Shown here: positions 9,401 through 17,912 of the stretch, one piece after another
Layout of the letters: every line of letters begins with the position of its first letter
Position numbering within the stretch: the stretch's first letter is position 1
NCBI RefSeq assembly: GCF_000223375.1
Contig: NC_017384.1
Location: 2,674,501-2,738,500 of the forward strand
Length of the DNA stretch: 64,000 nt
Source of the DNA: Ketogulonicigenium vulgare WSH-001
GTDB taxonomy: Bacteria; Pseudomonadota; Alphaproteobacteria; Rhodobacterales; Rhodobacteraceae
Reading direction: 5' to 3'
Made by a program: the position numbers and the translations under genes
Notes under the pieces: model-generated
Told to the model about the DNA's origin: nothing
What the model saw: only the letters and a program-made list of their open reading frames with translations
The model's database searches: none

Positions 9401-9606
9401 AGGCCGTTTTCAATCGGCGTTGTCACCGCGTTTTCCACCGCCTCGGCCGGTGCGCCCGAATAGCTGGCGGAAATACGGACGGTGGTGGGCGCAACCTCGG
9501 GATATTGGGCGATGGGCAGGCTTTGCAGGCCCCAGACGCCGAACAGCATGGTGATGATCGACAGCACCCATGCAAAGACGGGGCGATTGATGAAAAACTG
9601 CGCCAT
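6499..9606 (-). CDS. RND multidrug efflux pump, inner-membrane subunit (AcrB/MexB-like, HAE1 family)
   Basis: A 1035-residue proton-driven exporter of the hydrophobe/amphiphile efflux-1 family; length and layout match AcrB. TM1 is at the N-terminus (FAWVLSIITMLFGVWGLQSL). Porter-domain motifs follow, then the TM4 proton-relay segment LLVDDAIVVVENVERVM near residue 403 with the two essential Asp. The second half repeats the fold (YESWSVPFAVLLAAPVGALG, ASRNAILIVEF near 935). It takes up drugs from periplasm or membrane and passes them through the adaptor to a TolC channel. Its ATG lies three bases after the adaptor stop codon. The strand order is adaptor, pump, AGE gene; no regulator gene is adjacent. 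Confidence 0.96.
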   Translation of the reverse strand: MAQFFINRPVFAWVLSIITMLFGVWGLQSLPIAQYPEVAPTTVRISASYSGAPAEAVENAVTTPIENGLSDVEGLLYMVSQSSQGRATVTLTFDDSMDPDMAQIQVQNRMQSITNQLPDSVQDNGVSVSRSTDSILMVAALVSEDGSYTTLQLGDMMEELIEPTVTRVEGVGGIQAFGTSYAMRIWMDPFNLVQYQLTPSDITSAISSRNSTVTVGSLGSQPVVPGQQFSVSMTAQSQLTSPEEFERILLRTNEDGSHVYLGDVARVEIGQQSYGQDSRFNGKPAAGFGVNLSSGANAVDTAHNVTTALTNLQNALPDGVEIAYAYDTSPFVEQSIEKVYHTLAEAVLLVFLVILIFLQSWRATLIPTLAVPVVVLGTFGVLAVFDMSINTLTMFALVLAIGLLVDDAIVVVENVERVMEEEGLDARAATRKSMREITPALVGIVTVLSAVFLPMAFMPGSTGVIYRQFSVTIISAMVLSLFVALILTPALCATMLKPQHGPRKFPPARWFNNALAGFTNRYASTNRWILKVPVQSIIVLAAITGALWYLFENLPSSFIPQEDQGVLMAMINLDDGATTAQTQTVLLEVEDYLLTEETETVEAVFANLGFSFGGSGQGSAMLFIKLRPFDERSDLTAAALVQRATARFSGHRAGNIFFMQPPAMPALGNSSGFSMYLVDQGANGQDALLTAAAAVNAAATASDELNNIRGGTTRTQVALNLDIDQLKATALGLTVSDVNNMLSTIFTGRSVNDFAFNGTLRPVMVQAEPEYRMQPDDVMHWHARNSSGEMVPFSAFMTQKWEVVPTSLARFGGTRAVSMSGSPAADVSSGAAMDRMEQIAAEQPGGYSVAWTGLSYQERQSGSQAPLLFALSALVVFLCLAALYESWSVPFAVLLAAPVGALGALGAALLFDQSNDVYFKVGLLATIGLASRNAILIVEFAKERFDRGMDLKDAAIEAARLRLRPILMTSIAFMLGVLPLATAKGAGAAAQHAIGIGVLGGMIASTIIGIFLIPAFYVVVTRMFGSRRNTLKSEE

Positions 9607-9609
9607 CTA

Positions 9610-10800
9610 TCAGTTTCCTGCCTGTGCGCTGGCGGGGATCATATCTTCGATCAGGCCAAGTTCATTGATGGTCACAGGCACGGGGATCACATCGCGGCCC
9701 GCGGCCATATTGTTCAACCCGTCGACCATGATCTGGGCGCCTTCCTCGATCCCGCTGGTGACGATCCAGGCGTTGCGCGTCACCCCCAGCGAGGTCAGCG
9801 TTAATTGCTGCGATTTGTTGCCCTCGCCCACAACCCAAACGGTCAGCGAGCCATCATTGGCGCGCGAGGTGGCGCGCTGCGGCACCAAAATCGCATCGGT
9901 GGTGCCGACCGTGATATCGCCGCGCACGAACATGCCGGGCAGAATGCGCCCGCCGGGATTGTCGAATTGGAAACGAATGGTTTGCGACGCGGTGGTCTGC
10001 GACACTGAGACGCCCGGTGCGACCAGCGAGCCGCGATAGCTGCTGGATTGGCCATCATCCAGCGTCAGGGTCACATCGACGCGGTCGGTGCGCGACAACA
10101 GGCCCTGTTCGATCCGACTGCGCACAGACAGCAGGCGCGCGGCAGGTTCGGTCAGGTCGACGTAGATCGGGTCGATCCGCGTCACGGTGACAAGGCCGGT
10201 GGTTTGGTTTGCGGTGACGATATCACCGATGGTGACGGCGGGCAGGCCGGCGATCCCTTGGATCGGGCTGGTCACGGTGGTCCAGCCCAGCTCGCGGCGG
10301 GCATCGTCCAGATTGTTCTGGGCGGTGACCAGTGCCGCCTCGGCCGTGGCCAGCGTGGCGCGGGCTGTATCCAGATCGGTGCGGGTGCCGGTGTTGTTGC
10401 TAGAGAGCTGCTCCAGCCGCTGAACGTTCACCGTGGCATTGTCACGGGTGGTGGTCGCCTGCGTCAGCGAAGCCTCGGCGCTCAGAACAGCGGCCTCATA
10501 GACATCGCTTTCAATACGAAACAGCGGGGTGCCGGGGGTGACGGTCTGGCCGGGCGTATAGATAATCTCGGTGATCATGCCGTTCACCCGCGGGCGCACG
10601 GCATTTTCCTGAAAGGCGACCGCGCGGCCGGGGATGATCTCTGTCAGCGGCACGGTTTCGCGCTGGGCGGTGACGACGCCAACCTCAGTCGGGCCCGCTT
10701 GCGGCCGGCCCCCCATCGGCTGCGCGGTTGCGGCCGTCGCAAAAAGCGTCACGGCAGTCAGGGCGGCGATCAGGCGAGTGAGGGGCGCAATTGGCTTCAT
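9610..10800 (-). CDS. RND efflux periplasmic adaptor subunit (AcrA/MexA-like)
   Basis: A 396-residue membrane-fusion protein. An N-terminal Sec signal peptide (LIAALTAVTLFATAATAQP) is followed by a barrel-sandwich/lipoyl half (PRVNGMITEIIYTPGQTVT), a coiled-coil hairpin (about 90-165), the second lipoyl half (ELGWTTVTSPIQGIAG) and beta-barrel and membrane-proximal domains. The cleavage site lacks a lipobox Cys, unlike AcrA, so the protein appears soluble or peripherally bound. It bridges the RND pump encoded three bases downstream to an outer-membrane TolC protein. Annotation is firm; the drugs exported cannot be read from sequence. Confidence 0.95.
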   Translation of the reverse strand: MKPIAPLTRLIAALTAVTLFATAATAQPMGGRPQAGPTEVGVVTAQRETVPLTEIIPGRAVAFQENAVRPRVNGMITEIIYTPGQTVTPGTPLFRIESDVYEAAVLSAEASLTQATTTRDNATVNVQRLEQLSSNNTGTRTDLDTARATLATAEAALVTAQNNLDDARRELGWTTVTSPIQGIAGLPAVTIGDIVTANQTTGLVTVTRIDPIYVDLTEPAARLLSVRSRIEQGLLSRTDRVDVTLTLDDGQSSSYRGSLVAPGVSVSQTTASQTIRFQFDNPGGRILPGMFVRGDITVGTTDAILVPQRATSRANDGSLTVWVVGEGNKSQQLTLTSLGVTRNAWIVTSGIEEGAQIMVDGLNNMAAGRDVIPVPVTINELGLIEDMIPASAQAGN

Positions 10801-11237
10801 GTGGCTCTCGTGCTTGGGTCGATCGTCGCCGCCGGGCCGGTCTTGGGTCGGTATCGGGCTGTTTCAATCGGACATGTGTCTGGCTTTAACGGATATGCCC
10901 TGCATTTCCGTCGCGACGAAAGCAAAAATATTTGTGGCTGCAAAAAGGCGGCACCATGGCGGCGCCTCCCCCCGGAGGTGACATAACACATTGGAAACGC
11001 GGCAGATCAGGCCTTTGTGCGCGCCCCCGATCACAAAACAACCCCCGAGGGGTGCAGGTTACCCCCGCAGATCGGGTTCAAATTATCGAAAGCAGCTTTA
11101 TATTTGGATAATGCGCGCAGGTGACTGGATGCGGTGCCGAAAAAATAGGCGTTCTAAAAACATCTGGAAATTCGACACAATCACATGATAGCAGCGTTGC
11201 TCCGTGGAAAATCCGTTCCGCGAGAAAGAGGTGCCTG
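10801..11237. other. Intergenic region between divergent efflux operon and ABC exporter
   Basis: About 440 bases without a convincing gene, holding the divergent promoters of the RND operon (minus) and the ABC exporter (plus). On the minus strand an imperfect GC-rich hairpin at about 10946-10966, centred on CCATGG and followed by five T, could be an attenuator in the pump leader, though one stem mismatch and a wobble pair weaken it. The part nearest the ABC gene (11080-11200) is relatively AT-rich. No clear TetR-type palindrome was found. Confidence 0.5.
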
Positions 11238-13106
11238 ATGTTCCGCTGGTTTGAAAATCGCGTCGATCCCTATCCGCTGCAAAAACCCACGCAACCGCCG
11301 CGTGGATTTTGGGCGTTCATTATTCATTACTCACGCGGATTGCTGCCTTGGATCATCCTGCTGGGCCTGACATCGGCGATCATCGCCGTGGTCGAGGTCG
11401 CGCTGGTCGGCTATTTGGGCGCGCTGATCGACCGGATGGCTGGCGCTGATCCTGCGGGCTTTTGGCAGACCGAGGGGCGCATGGTGCTGCTGGCGGGTCT
11501 GGTTCTGGTGGTCATCGCGCCGCTGGTGCAGGCGGTCAGCTCGCTGGTGATGAACCAGACGCTGCTGGGGAATTATCCGCAACGCATCCGCTGGCAGGCG
11601 CATCGCTGGCTGCTGGGGCAATCGCTCAGCTATTTCCAAGATGAATTCGCGGGCCGCGTTGCGACTAAAGTGATGCAGACCGCGCTTGCCGTGCGCGAAG
11701 TCGCGATGAAGATCGTCGACGTGCTGGTCTATGTCATCGTTTATTTCAGCGGCGCGCTGATTCTGGCGGCGACCAGCAACCTGTGGCTGGCCCTGCCGTT
11801 TGCGATTTGGGGTATTGCCTATGGGTTGCTGCTGACATGGGTCGTGCCGCGCATCGGCCGCGTGTCCGAGGCGCAGGCCAATGCCCGTGCGGCCATGACC
11901 GGCCGCATCGTCGACGCCTATACCAACATCACCACGGTGAAGCTGTTCTCGCATTCGGCGCGCGAAGAGGCGTTTGCCCGTCAAAGCATGGATACGTTCT
12001 TGCAGACCGTCCATGCGCAGATGCGGCTGGCGACGATTCAGAACGTCTCGCTGGCTGTGCTGAATGCGCTGCTGACCGCTTCGGTTGCAGGCTTGGGCAT
12101 CTGGCTGTGGATGCGCGGCACGGTGCCTGTCGGGGCGCTGGCGATTGCCGTGCCGCTGGCCTTGCGCATGGGGAACATGTCGCATTGGATCATGTGGGAG
12201 TTCGCGGCGCTGTTTGAAAACATCGGCACGGTGCGCGACGGGATTTCGGCCCTCGCGGTCGAGCGTAAGGTCCTTGACGCCCCCGATGCAAAAGACCTGT
12301 CGGTGCCCAAAGGCGAGGTGACCTTCCGCGATATCAGCTTTGATTACGGCGCGGCTGGCAATGTCATCCAGCATCTGAACCTGACGATCAAACCGGGCGA
12401 GCGTATCGGTCTGGTGGGCCGTTCGGGGGCAGGTAAATCGACGCTGGTGAACCTGTTGCTGCGGTTCCATGATCTGAAGCAGGGCCAGATTTTGATCGAT
12501 GGTCAGGATATTGCGCAGGTCACGCAGGAATCTCTGCGTGCCAATATCGGTGTTGTGACACAAGATACCTCGCTGCTGCATCGCACCATCCGCGAGAATA
12601 TCGCCTATGGTCGCCCCGATGCCTCGATCGAGGAAATCCTTGCCGCAGCGCGTCTGGCCGAGGCCGAAGAGTTCATTGCCAAGCTGACCGACAACCAAGG
12701 TCGCATCGGTCTGGATGCGCAGGTCGGCGAGCGCGGCGTGAAATTGTCGGGCGGTCAGCGTCAGCGGATCTCGATCGCGCGGGTCGCGTTGAAAAACGCG
12801 CCTGTGCTGGTGCTGGACGAGGCGACGTCCGCCCTCGATTCCGAGGTCGAGGCCGCGATCCAAGAGCAGTTGACCCATCTGATGGAGGGCAAGACCGTGA
12901 TCGCCATCGCGCACCGCCTGTCGACCATCGCCGCGATGGATCGCTTGGTGATCATGGATAAGGGCCGTATCGTCGAGCAGGGCACCCATGCCGAACTGCT
13001 GGCGAGCGGCGGCATCTATGCCCGTCTGTGGGCCCGTCAGTCGGGCGGCTTCATCGCTGCCGAGGATCAACCCGACACGCCCGAGGCGGCCGCAAGCGGC
13101 CATTAG
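11238..13106 (+). CDS. ABC exporter, fused permease and ATPase (MsbA/multidrug type)
   Basis: A 622-residue half-transporter acting as a homodimer or heterodimer in the inner membrane. Six TM helices fill residues 30-330. The nucleotide-binding domain has Walker A GRSGAGKST near 400, Q-loop near 445 (VTQDTSLL), signature LSGGQRQRIS near 507, Walker B VLVLDEATSALDS, and H-loop IAHRLSTI. ATG 11238 is preceded by GAAAGAGG; an upstream in-frame ATG at 11121 would add 39 residues without membrane or ABC character. Substrate could be lipid, peptide or drug. It is a single-gene unit closed by the terminator at 13136. Confidence 0.94.
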   Translation: MFRWFENRVDPYPLQKPTQPPRGFWAFIIHYSRGLLPWIILLGLTSAIIAVVEVALVGYLGALIDRMAGADPAGFWQTEGRMVLLAGLVLVVIAPLVQAVSSLVMNQTLLGNYPQRIRWQAHRWLLGQSLSYFQDEFAGRVATKVMQTALAVREVAMKIVDVLVYVIVYFSGALILAATSNLWLALPFAIWGIAYGLLLTWVVPRIGRVSEAQANARAAMTGRIVDAYTNITTVKLFSHSAREEAFARQSMDTFLQTVHAQMRLATIQNVSLAVLNALLTASVAGLGIWLWMRGTVPVGALAIAVPLALRMGNMSHWIMWEFAALFENIGTVRDGISALAVERKVLDAPDAKDLSVPKGEVTFRDISFDYGAAGNVIQHLNLTIKPGERIGLVGRSGAGKSTLVNLLLRFHDLKQGQILIDGQDIAQVTQESLRANIGVVTQDTSLLHRTIRENIAYGRPDASIEEILAAARLAEAEEFIAKLTDNQGRIGLDAQVGERGVKLSGGQRQRISIARVALKNAPVLVLDEATSALDSEVEAAIQEQLTHLMEGKTVIAIAHRLSTIAAMDRLVIMDKGRIVEQGTHAELLASGGIYARLWARQSGGFIAAEDQPDTPEAAASGH

Positions 13107-13135
13107 ATTTCTATCTTACCTTGCTGAAACGCCAA

Positions 13136-13167
13136 AGCCGCCCCTGAAAATGGGGCGGCTTTTTTTG
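13136..13167 (+). terminator. Rho-independent terminator after the ABC exporter
   Basis: Perfect 9-bp stem AGCCGCCCC / GGGGCGGCT with a 7-base loop, followed by a run of seven T counting the last stem base. It lies 30 bases after the ABC exporter stop codon. Confidence 0.93.
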
Positions 13168-13621
13168 AATTGATCTGCCCTTGGGGCATGTTTGTCGGTG
13201 ATTCCTTTCGCAAATCAGCGAATCAGACGGCTGATTAATAATTCGTTAACCTTTGTGAACTTTATGTCGCATAATTCATAAATCCGTATATTTATGTTTG
13301 GCCGCATCACGTTTTTCCCGTTTGGGCGCCAGGTCGCGCGGCTATATTAACCATAACCTGTGATATTTTCGGCTATCCGTATGTATCTTTGGGTTGTTAT
13401 GTTTTGATATATTTGTGGTTTAAATAATTGATTTACATAATAAATATTGGAAAAATTTGATGTGGAAAGCCTGAGCCTAGCCCTTTTTGTGCATCTTAAA
13501 AGAGGGGCTCACATTAATTTCATGTTGATTTGAATCTGCGCGCAAACGTAACATCGTCGCCAGATGGGCCTGCGGGCTTGATCTGTATTCCGTGTCTCAC
13601 TGCGCGTGAAAGGTTAACATA
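13168..13621. other. AT-rich intergenic region upstream of the Hint-domain gene
   Basis: About 450 bases of strikingly AT-rich DNA, most extreme at 13220-13470, in an otherwise GC-rich window. No open frame of note. It holds several TTGATx, TATAAT-like and TTAA tracts, so the promoter of the Hint gene is probably here, but too many candidates exist to choose one. Ends with GAAAGG eight bases before the Hint ATG. AT-rich leader DNA of this kind is often a target of nucleoid-associated silencers; this is inference. Confidence 0.55.
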
Positions 13622-14896
13622 ATGGTAACTGTTATTGGAAACGGCGGCACGCTCGTCATTGACCAAAGTAACGTAAACGACGTTGCTCTGCTTGACCTGC
13701 AATTGCTGGGTAGCGCCACGATCATCGTCGATGGCGTGGATTTCGAAGCAGACAGCCTGCTGCTGTCCGCTGGTGTGCTGAGCAACATCACCTGGGAGGC
13801 AAAGAACGGCGCCAACCTGACCGTTGATGCCGGTCTGATCGGGCTGAATGCGCTCGTCGATCTGAACTTCAACATCTATGACGACAGCTCGATTTCTTAC
13901 ATCGGGGCGACCGTGTCGCTGGCAGGCGTGCTGCAGGGGCCGATCGATGTGAACTATTACGGCGCTGAAGTGGGTACGTTCCTTTACGACCCGGCCGTAT
14001 TGGGCGTTGTGTCCGCGACGACATTCAATGTCGGTGCAATGGGGCCGTTCGATCAGTTCATCGTCAGTGGCGTGAACATGACCCAAGGCGCCTATGCAGG
14101 TGGCGTTCTGCCGCTAACGGGCTTCAGCGGTCTTCTTCCGCCGATCCTGGGTGAGACGATCCGTGTGAACGTGGCAATGACAGCTGCGGAATACGGCGTC
14201 ATCCAAAACCCGCCTGCGGGTTCGGGCATTGGCCTTGTCGTTTCGGGCGGTAACAGCATCTACACCGATCCTTGCTTTGCGCAGGGCAGCCTGATCCGCA
14301 CCGAGCGTGGCGACCTGCCGGTCGAACAACTGCGCGCTGGTGATCTGGTTCTGACCGCTGATGCGGGCTACCAGCCGATCAAATGGGCGGGTCAATCCTA
14401 TCTGTCGGCGACGGATCTGGATCAGCGCCCGAACATGACACCTGTCCGCATCGCGCAGGGCGCGCTGGGTGCAAACCTGCCCATGCAAGACCTGATCGTG
14501 TCGCCGCAGCACCGCATGTTGGTGAACGGCACCGCCGTGCATGGCGTCACCGGCCATGATGAGGCTTTTGTCGCTGCCAAGCATCTGGTTGGTCTCGACG
14601 GGGTCGTCGTTGCCAAAGACATGACCGAAGTCACCTACTATCACATCCTGCTGGATGCGCATGCGGTGATCATGTCGAACGGCGCGCCGAGCGAAAGCTT
14701 CTATCTGGGTGATTTCACCCGTCGCACGCTGAACCCGCGTCTGATGGAAGAAATACGCGCGATCGAGCCGAAGCTGCAAGACGCAGACTTCCTGCCCGAA
14801 ATGGCGCGTCCTGCGCTGACCGGTGCTGAAGCCCGCGCTGTCATCGCTGACGCTGCCGGCGCAGAGCTGCTGGTTGCAGGCCGCGAACTGGTCTGA
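13622..14896 (+). CDS. Hint-domain (Hedgehog/intein-like) protein, Rhodobacterales type
   Basis: A 424-residue protein. Residues 1-210 are Val/Leu/Asn/Gly-rich and look like a beta-helix or adhesin-like repeat region with no Sec signal. A Hint_2 domain begins near Asp216-Pro-Cys218 (PCFAQGSLIRTERGDLPVEQ); Cys218 would be the self-cleavage nucleophile. The conserved VSPQHRML, with the TxxH-like His, and YYHILLDAHAVIMSNG follow. No ordinary intein C-terminal His-Asn plus extein is visible, so it is not a protein-splicing intein; autocleavage at Cys218 is possible. Related proteins are abundant in marine Rhodobacterales, often unlinked to known secretion genes. The role is unknown, perhaps surface exposed or secreted. 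Confidence 0.85.
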   Translation: MVTVIGNGGTLVIDQSNVNDVALLDLQLLGSATIIVDGVDFEADSLLLSAGVLSNITWEAKNGANLTVDAGLIGLNALVDLNFNIYDDSSISYIGATVSLAGVLQGPIDVNYYGAEVGTFLYDPAVLGVVSATTFNVGAMGPFDQFIVSGVNMTQGAYAGGVLPLTGFSGLLPPILGETIRVNVAMTAAEYGVIQNPPAGSGIGLVVSGGNSIYTDPCFAQGSLIRTERGDLPVEQLRAGDLVLTADAGYQPIKWAGQSYLSATDLDQRPNMTPVRIAQGALGANLPMQDLIVSPQHRMLVNGTAVHGVTGHDEAFVAAKHLVGLDGVVVAKDMTEVTYYHILLDAHAVIMSNGAPSESFYLGDFTRRTLNPRLMEEIRAIEPKLQDADFLPEMARPALTGAEARAVIADAAGAELLVAGRELV

Positions 14897-14920
14897 TCTT
14901 TATCAGCCATGTCAAAAGAA

Positions 14921-14947
14921 ACGGCCCCCTGTTTCGGGGGCCGTTTT
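14921..14947. terminator. Bidirectional terminator between the Hint gene and cydX
   Basis: Perfect 9-bp stem ACGGCCCCC / GGGGGCCGT with 6-base loop. On the plus strand it runs into TTTT; on the minus strand into TTTCTTTT. It serves the two converging genes, the Hint gene and cydX. Confidence 0.9.
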
Positions 14948-14950
14948 GCG

Positions 14951-15079
14951 TTAAAGATCGGGCGCGTCGGCCTCTGGCTTTTTAGCCTTTGCATCGTCGA
15001 CAAGCTCGAACCACATCGCGTTCAGCACTGCGAATGTGACGGCCAAGGGAAGGCCAAGGATCCAGGCAAAATACCACAT
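14951..15079 (-). CDS. cydX: Cytochrome bd oxidase small subunit CydX
   Basis: A 42-residue single-pass membrane protein, easily missed by gene finders. It begins MWYFAWILGLPLAV, the family signature of CydX/CbdX, with the conserved Trp6 and the motif NAMWFEL near residue 20; the charged tail is cytoplasmic. It stabilises the haem b558/b595/d site of CydAB. It lies 15 bases downstream of cydB on the same strand with a GGAAAGGA ribosome-binding site, so it is co-transcribed with cydAB, and the bidirectional terminator follows directly. Confidence 0.95.
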   Translation of the reverse strand: MWYFAWILGLPLAVTFAVLNAMWFELVDDAKAKKPEADAPDL

Positions 15080-15094
15080 GTTATGCGTCCTTTC

Positions 15095-16246
15095 CTAATA
15101 GGCGTGACCGCTGCCGTTGATGTCATCGTCGCGCACCTTGCCCCACAGCAGCTTATAGGCCCAGGCGGTATAGGCGCAGATCAGCGGCAAGAAGATCGCG
15201 GTCGAGACCAGCATAATGAACAATGTCACATGGCTGGATGACGAATCCCAGACCGTCAGGCTGGCACCGGGTTGGGCCGACGAGGGCAAGATGAACGGGA
15301 ACATCGACAGCCCGACCGAGGCGATGATCCCGATGATTGCCAACCCGCTGCCCGCCATGGCCAATAGCTCGCGCTTGAACTGCAGCGCGACCAGAACCAG
15401 CACCGGCCCAAGGAACCCCAGCACCGGCGCGATCATCATCCACGGATGGGCGGCATAATTGCTGAACCACAGCCCGCCTGCGGCCTCGACCGATTTCGCC
15501 AGCGGGTTCGATGGCCCTGCGGGAGCGAAAGTGCTGGTCACCTGATACCCGTCGATGAACAGCCACAGCGCAATACCGCCCAGCGCATAAAGGGCCAGCG
15601 AGGCAAGCGTTGCGATCCGGCCAAAGCGCCGGGCGCGGGCGGCGACCACGCCTTCGGTTTTCAGGACAATCCAGTTCGCGCCGTGCATGGTAAGCATTGT
15701 CACCGACAACAGCCCGCACAGCAGGGCAAACGGGTTCAGCAGGCCGAAAAAGCTGCCGTCGTAAAAGATGCGCATATCCGTCCCCAGCCGGAACGGCACG
15801 CCTTGCAGCACGTTGCCGACCGCAACGCCAAAGATCAGCGCCGGGACAAAGCCGCCGATGAACAGCGCCCAGTCCCAGTTGCGCCGCCACCGCACGCTTT
15901 CGCGTTTCGACCGGTATTTGAACCCCACCGGCCGCAGGATCAGCGCCATCAAGATCGCGAACATCGCCAGATAAAAGCCCGAAAACGACACCGCATAGAG
16001 GATCGGCCAAGCGGCAAAGATCGCGCCACCGCCCAAAACCAGCCAGACCTGGTTGCCTTCCCAGACGGGGCCGATGGTGTTGATGATCACCCGCCGCTCG
16101 ATATCGGTCTGGCCCGCGAAAGGCAGCAGGATCGCTACCCCCAGGTCAAACCCATCCATCAGGGCAAAGCCGATCAGCAGCACGCCCAGCAGCACCCACC
16201 AGATCAGGCGCAACGTATCATAGTCGATCAGCTGATGTAGGATCAT
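15095..16246 (-). CDS. cydB: Cytochrome bd ubiquinol oxidase subunit II
   Basis: A 383-residue polytopic subunit of the bd-type quinol oxidase, which reduces oxygen to water with high affinity and without proton pumping. The N-terminal signature IWWVLLGVLLIGFALMDGFD, the segment GPVWEGNQVWLVLGGGAIFA, and PVGFKYRSKR are classic CydB sequences; eight or nine TM helices are evident. Its ATG overlaps the cydA stop codon (ATGA), giving tight translational coupling. The order on the strand is cydA, cydB, cydX. Confidence 0.97.
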   Translation of the reverse strand: MILHQLIDYDTLRLIWWVLLGVLLIGFALMDGFDLGVAILLPFAGQTDIERRVIINTIGPVWEGNQVWLVLGGGAIFAAWPILYAVSFSGFYLAMFAILMALILRPVGFKYRSKRESVRWRRNWDWALFIGGFVPALIFGVAVGNVLQGVPFRLGTDMRIFYDGSFFGLLNPFALLCGLLSVTMLTMHGANWIVLKTEGVVAARARRFGRIATLASLALYALGGIALWLFIDGYQVTSTFAPAGPSNPLAKSVEAAGGLWFSNYAAHPWMMIAPVLGFLGPVLVLVALQFKRELLAMAGSGLAIIGIIASVGLSMFPFILPSSAQPGASLTVWDSSSSHVTLFIMLVSTAIFLPLICAYTAWAYKLLWGKVRDDDINGSGHAY

Positions 16247-17829
16247 GCGCGTTTCTCCACAACGGGGCCAGATTTGGCGAATAGCGGGCGTTCGGGCGCA
16301 TCATCGGGGGCGGGGCCCTTTTGAATGGCGGCCAGCATCATGCGCACTTCGATCACCAACAGCACCGAATACATGGCGGTAAAGCCGGCGATGGTGAACA
16401 GCACAGTCGGCACCGTCAGATGCGAGACCGCAGCCACAGTAGGCAGCACGCCGTCGATGGCCCAAGGCTGTCGCCCGAATTCGGCAACGATCCAGCCAAG
16501 CTCTGCCGCGATCCACGGCAGCGCCATGGCGGCAACGGCGACCTTCAGCGGCCAGCGGCGGGTATCCAACTGCCGCCGCGCCGACAGGTAAAAGAACCCT
16601 GCCATCAGCAGCACATTCAGGAAGCCGATCCCGACCATGCCGCGGAAGGCAAAGAACAGCACCGGCACATAGGGCACCGTGTCCCATGCGGCCGCGATGA
16701 TCTGATCCTCGGTCGCATCGCGCGGGTCATCGACATATTTCATCAGCAGCAGGGCATAGCCCATATCTGCTTTATATTCATCGAAACGCGCCGCAACCTC
16801 GGGGTCGACGGACTGACCGGTGGGGGTGGCGCGATAGTCTTGCAGCGCGTCATAGGCGATCAGGCCGGAACGGATGCGTTCCTCATTCTCGACCAGCAGC
16901 TCTGCGATGCCGGGGATCTCTTGGGTCAGCGAACGCGTCCCGATCAGCCCCATCACCCATGGAATATGAACCCCGAAATGGGTGGTGCGTTCGTCCATGT
17001 CGGGGATGCCGACCAGCGTGAAAGATGCAGGCGCTGGCTGGGTTTCCCACATGCCTTCGATCGCGGCCATTTTCATCTTTTGGTTTTCAGACACCAGATA
17101 GCCGCTTTCATCCCCCAACACGACCACCGCCACCGATGCAAGCAGCCCGAACGAGGCCGCAACCGTCATCGAGCGTTTTGCAAGTTCCACGAACCGCCCG
17201 CGCAGCAGGTAAAAGGCCGAGACCCCCAGCACAAAGACCGAGGCCGTGACATAGCCCGCCGAGACCGTATGCACGAAACGCGCTTGCGCCACGTGGTTCA
17301 TCAGCACTTCGAAAAAGCTGACAATCTCCATGCGCATGGTGTCGGGGTTGAATTCGGCGCCGACCGGATGTTGCATCCAGCCGTTTGCGATCAGGATCCA
17401 CAGCGCCGAGAAATTCGACCCGATGGCGACCGCATAGGTGGCCATCAGGTGGCCAACCTTTGACATCTTGTCCCATCCGAAAAAGAATAGGCCGACGAAT
17501 GTCGCTTCCATGAAAAAGGCCATCAAGCCTTCGATCGCCAGCGGGGCGCCGAAAATATCGCCCACGTAATTGCTGTAATAGCTCCAGTTCATGCCGAACT
17601 GGAATTCCATGACAATGCCTGTGGCGACGCCCAGCACGAAATTGATGCCGAACAAAGTGCCCCAGAACTTTGTCATTTGCCGCCAGATCACGCGGCCTGT
17701 CATCACATAGACGGTTTCCATCACCGCCAGCAGGATCGACAGGCCCAATGTCAGGGGCACGAATAGGAAGTGGTAGAGCGCAGTCAGCGCGAACTGGAAG
17801 CGCGATAGAGTAACGATGTCAAATTCCAT
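16243..17829 (-). CDS. cydA: Cytochrome bd ubiquinol oxidase subunit I
   Basis: A 528-residue haem-bearing subunit. His20 in LTALYHFLFVPLT and the His in FVHTVSAGY (near 190) match two haem ligands, and the Met in FAFRGMVGIGF (near 395) matches the third. The quinol-binding Q loop contains KMAAIEGMWETQPAPASFTL followed by an extended insertion, so this is the long-Q-loop, E. coli-like class rather than the CIO short-loop class. ATG 17829 is chosen, with GGAAAGG seven bases upstream; a GTG directly before it is a poorer start. cydDC lie just upstream on the same strand with an 83-base gap. No clear FNR box was seen upstream. Confidence 0.97.
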   Translation of the reverse strand: MEFDIVTLSRFQFALTALYHFLFVPLTLGLSILLAVMETVYVMTGRVIWRQMTKFWGTLFGINFVLGVATGIVMEFQFGMNWSYYSNYVGDIFGAPLAIEGLMAFFMEATFVGLFFFGWDKMSKVGHLMATYAVAIGSNFSALWILIANGWMQHPVGAEFNPDTMRMEIVSFFEVLMNHVAQARFVHTVSAGYVTASVFVLGVSAFYLLRGRFVELAKRSMTVAASFGLLASVAVVVLGDESGYLVSENQKMKMAAIEGMWETQPAPASFTLVGIPDMDERTTHFGVHIPWVMGLIGTRSLTQEIPGIAELLVENEERIRSGLIAYDALQDYRATPTGQSVDPEVAARFDEYKADMGYALLLMKYVDDPRDATEDQIIAAAWDTVPYVPVLFFAFRGMVGIGFLNVLLMAGFFYLSARRQLDTRRWPLKVAVAAMALPWIAAELGWIVAEFGRQPWAIDGVLPTVAAVSHLTVPTVLFTIAGFTAMYSVLLVIEVRMMLAAIQKGPAPDDAPERPLFAKSGPVVEKRA

Positions 17830-17912
17830 CACGATGCCTTTCCCGGCAGCTCGCCGGCGTTATGCATACTGGATGCCCGATGTTTCGGGTCATCTGGCGA
17901 AGGGGCCGGTCC

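Noticed and set aside
10991..11188. 65-codon frame with GGAGG upstream in the RND/ABC gap
   Set aside because: It starts with TTG, shows no conserved sequence and overlaps the promoter region of the ABC exporter.
11331..13103. 590-codon open frame opposite the ABC exporter
   Set aside because: Same reason; the exporter shows Walker A, signature and Walker B on the plus strand.
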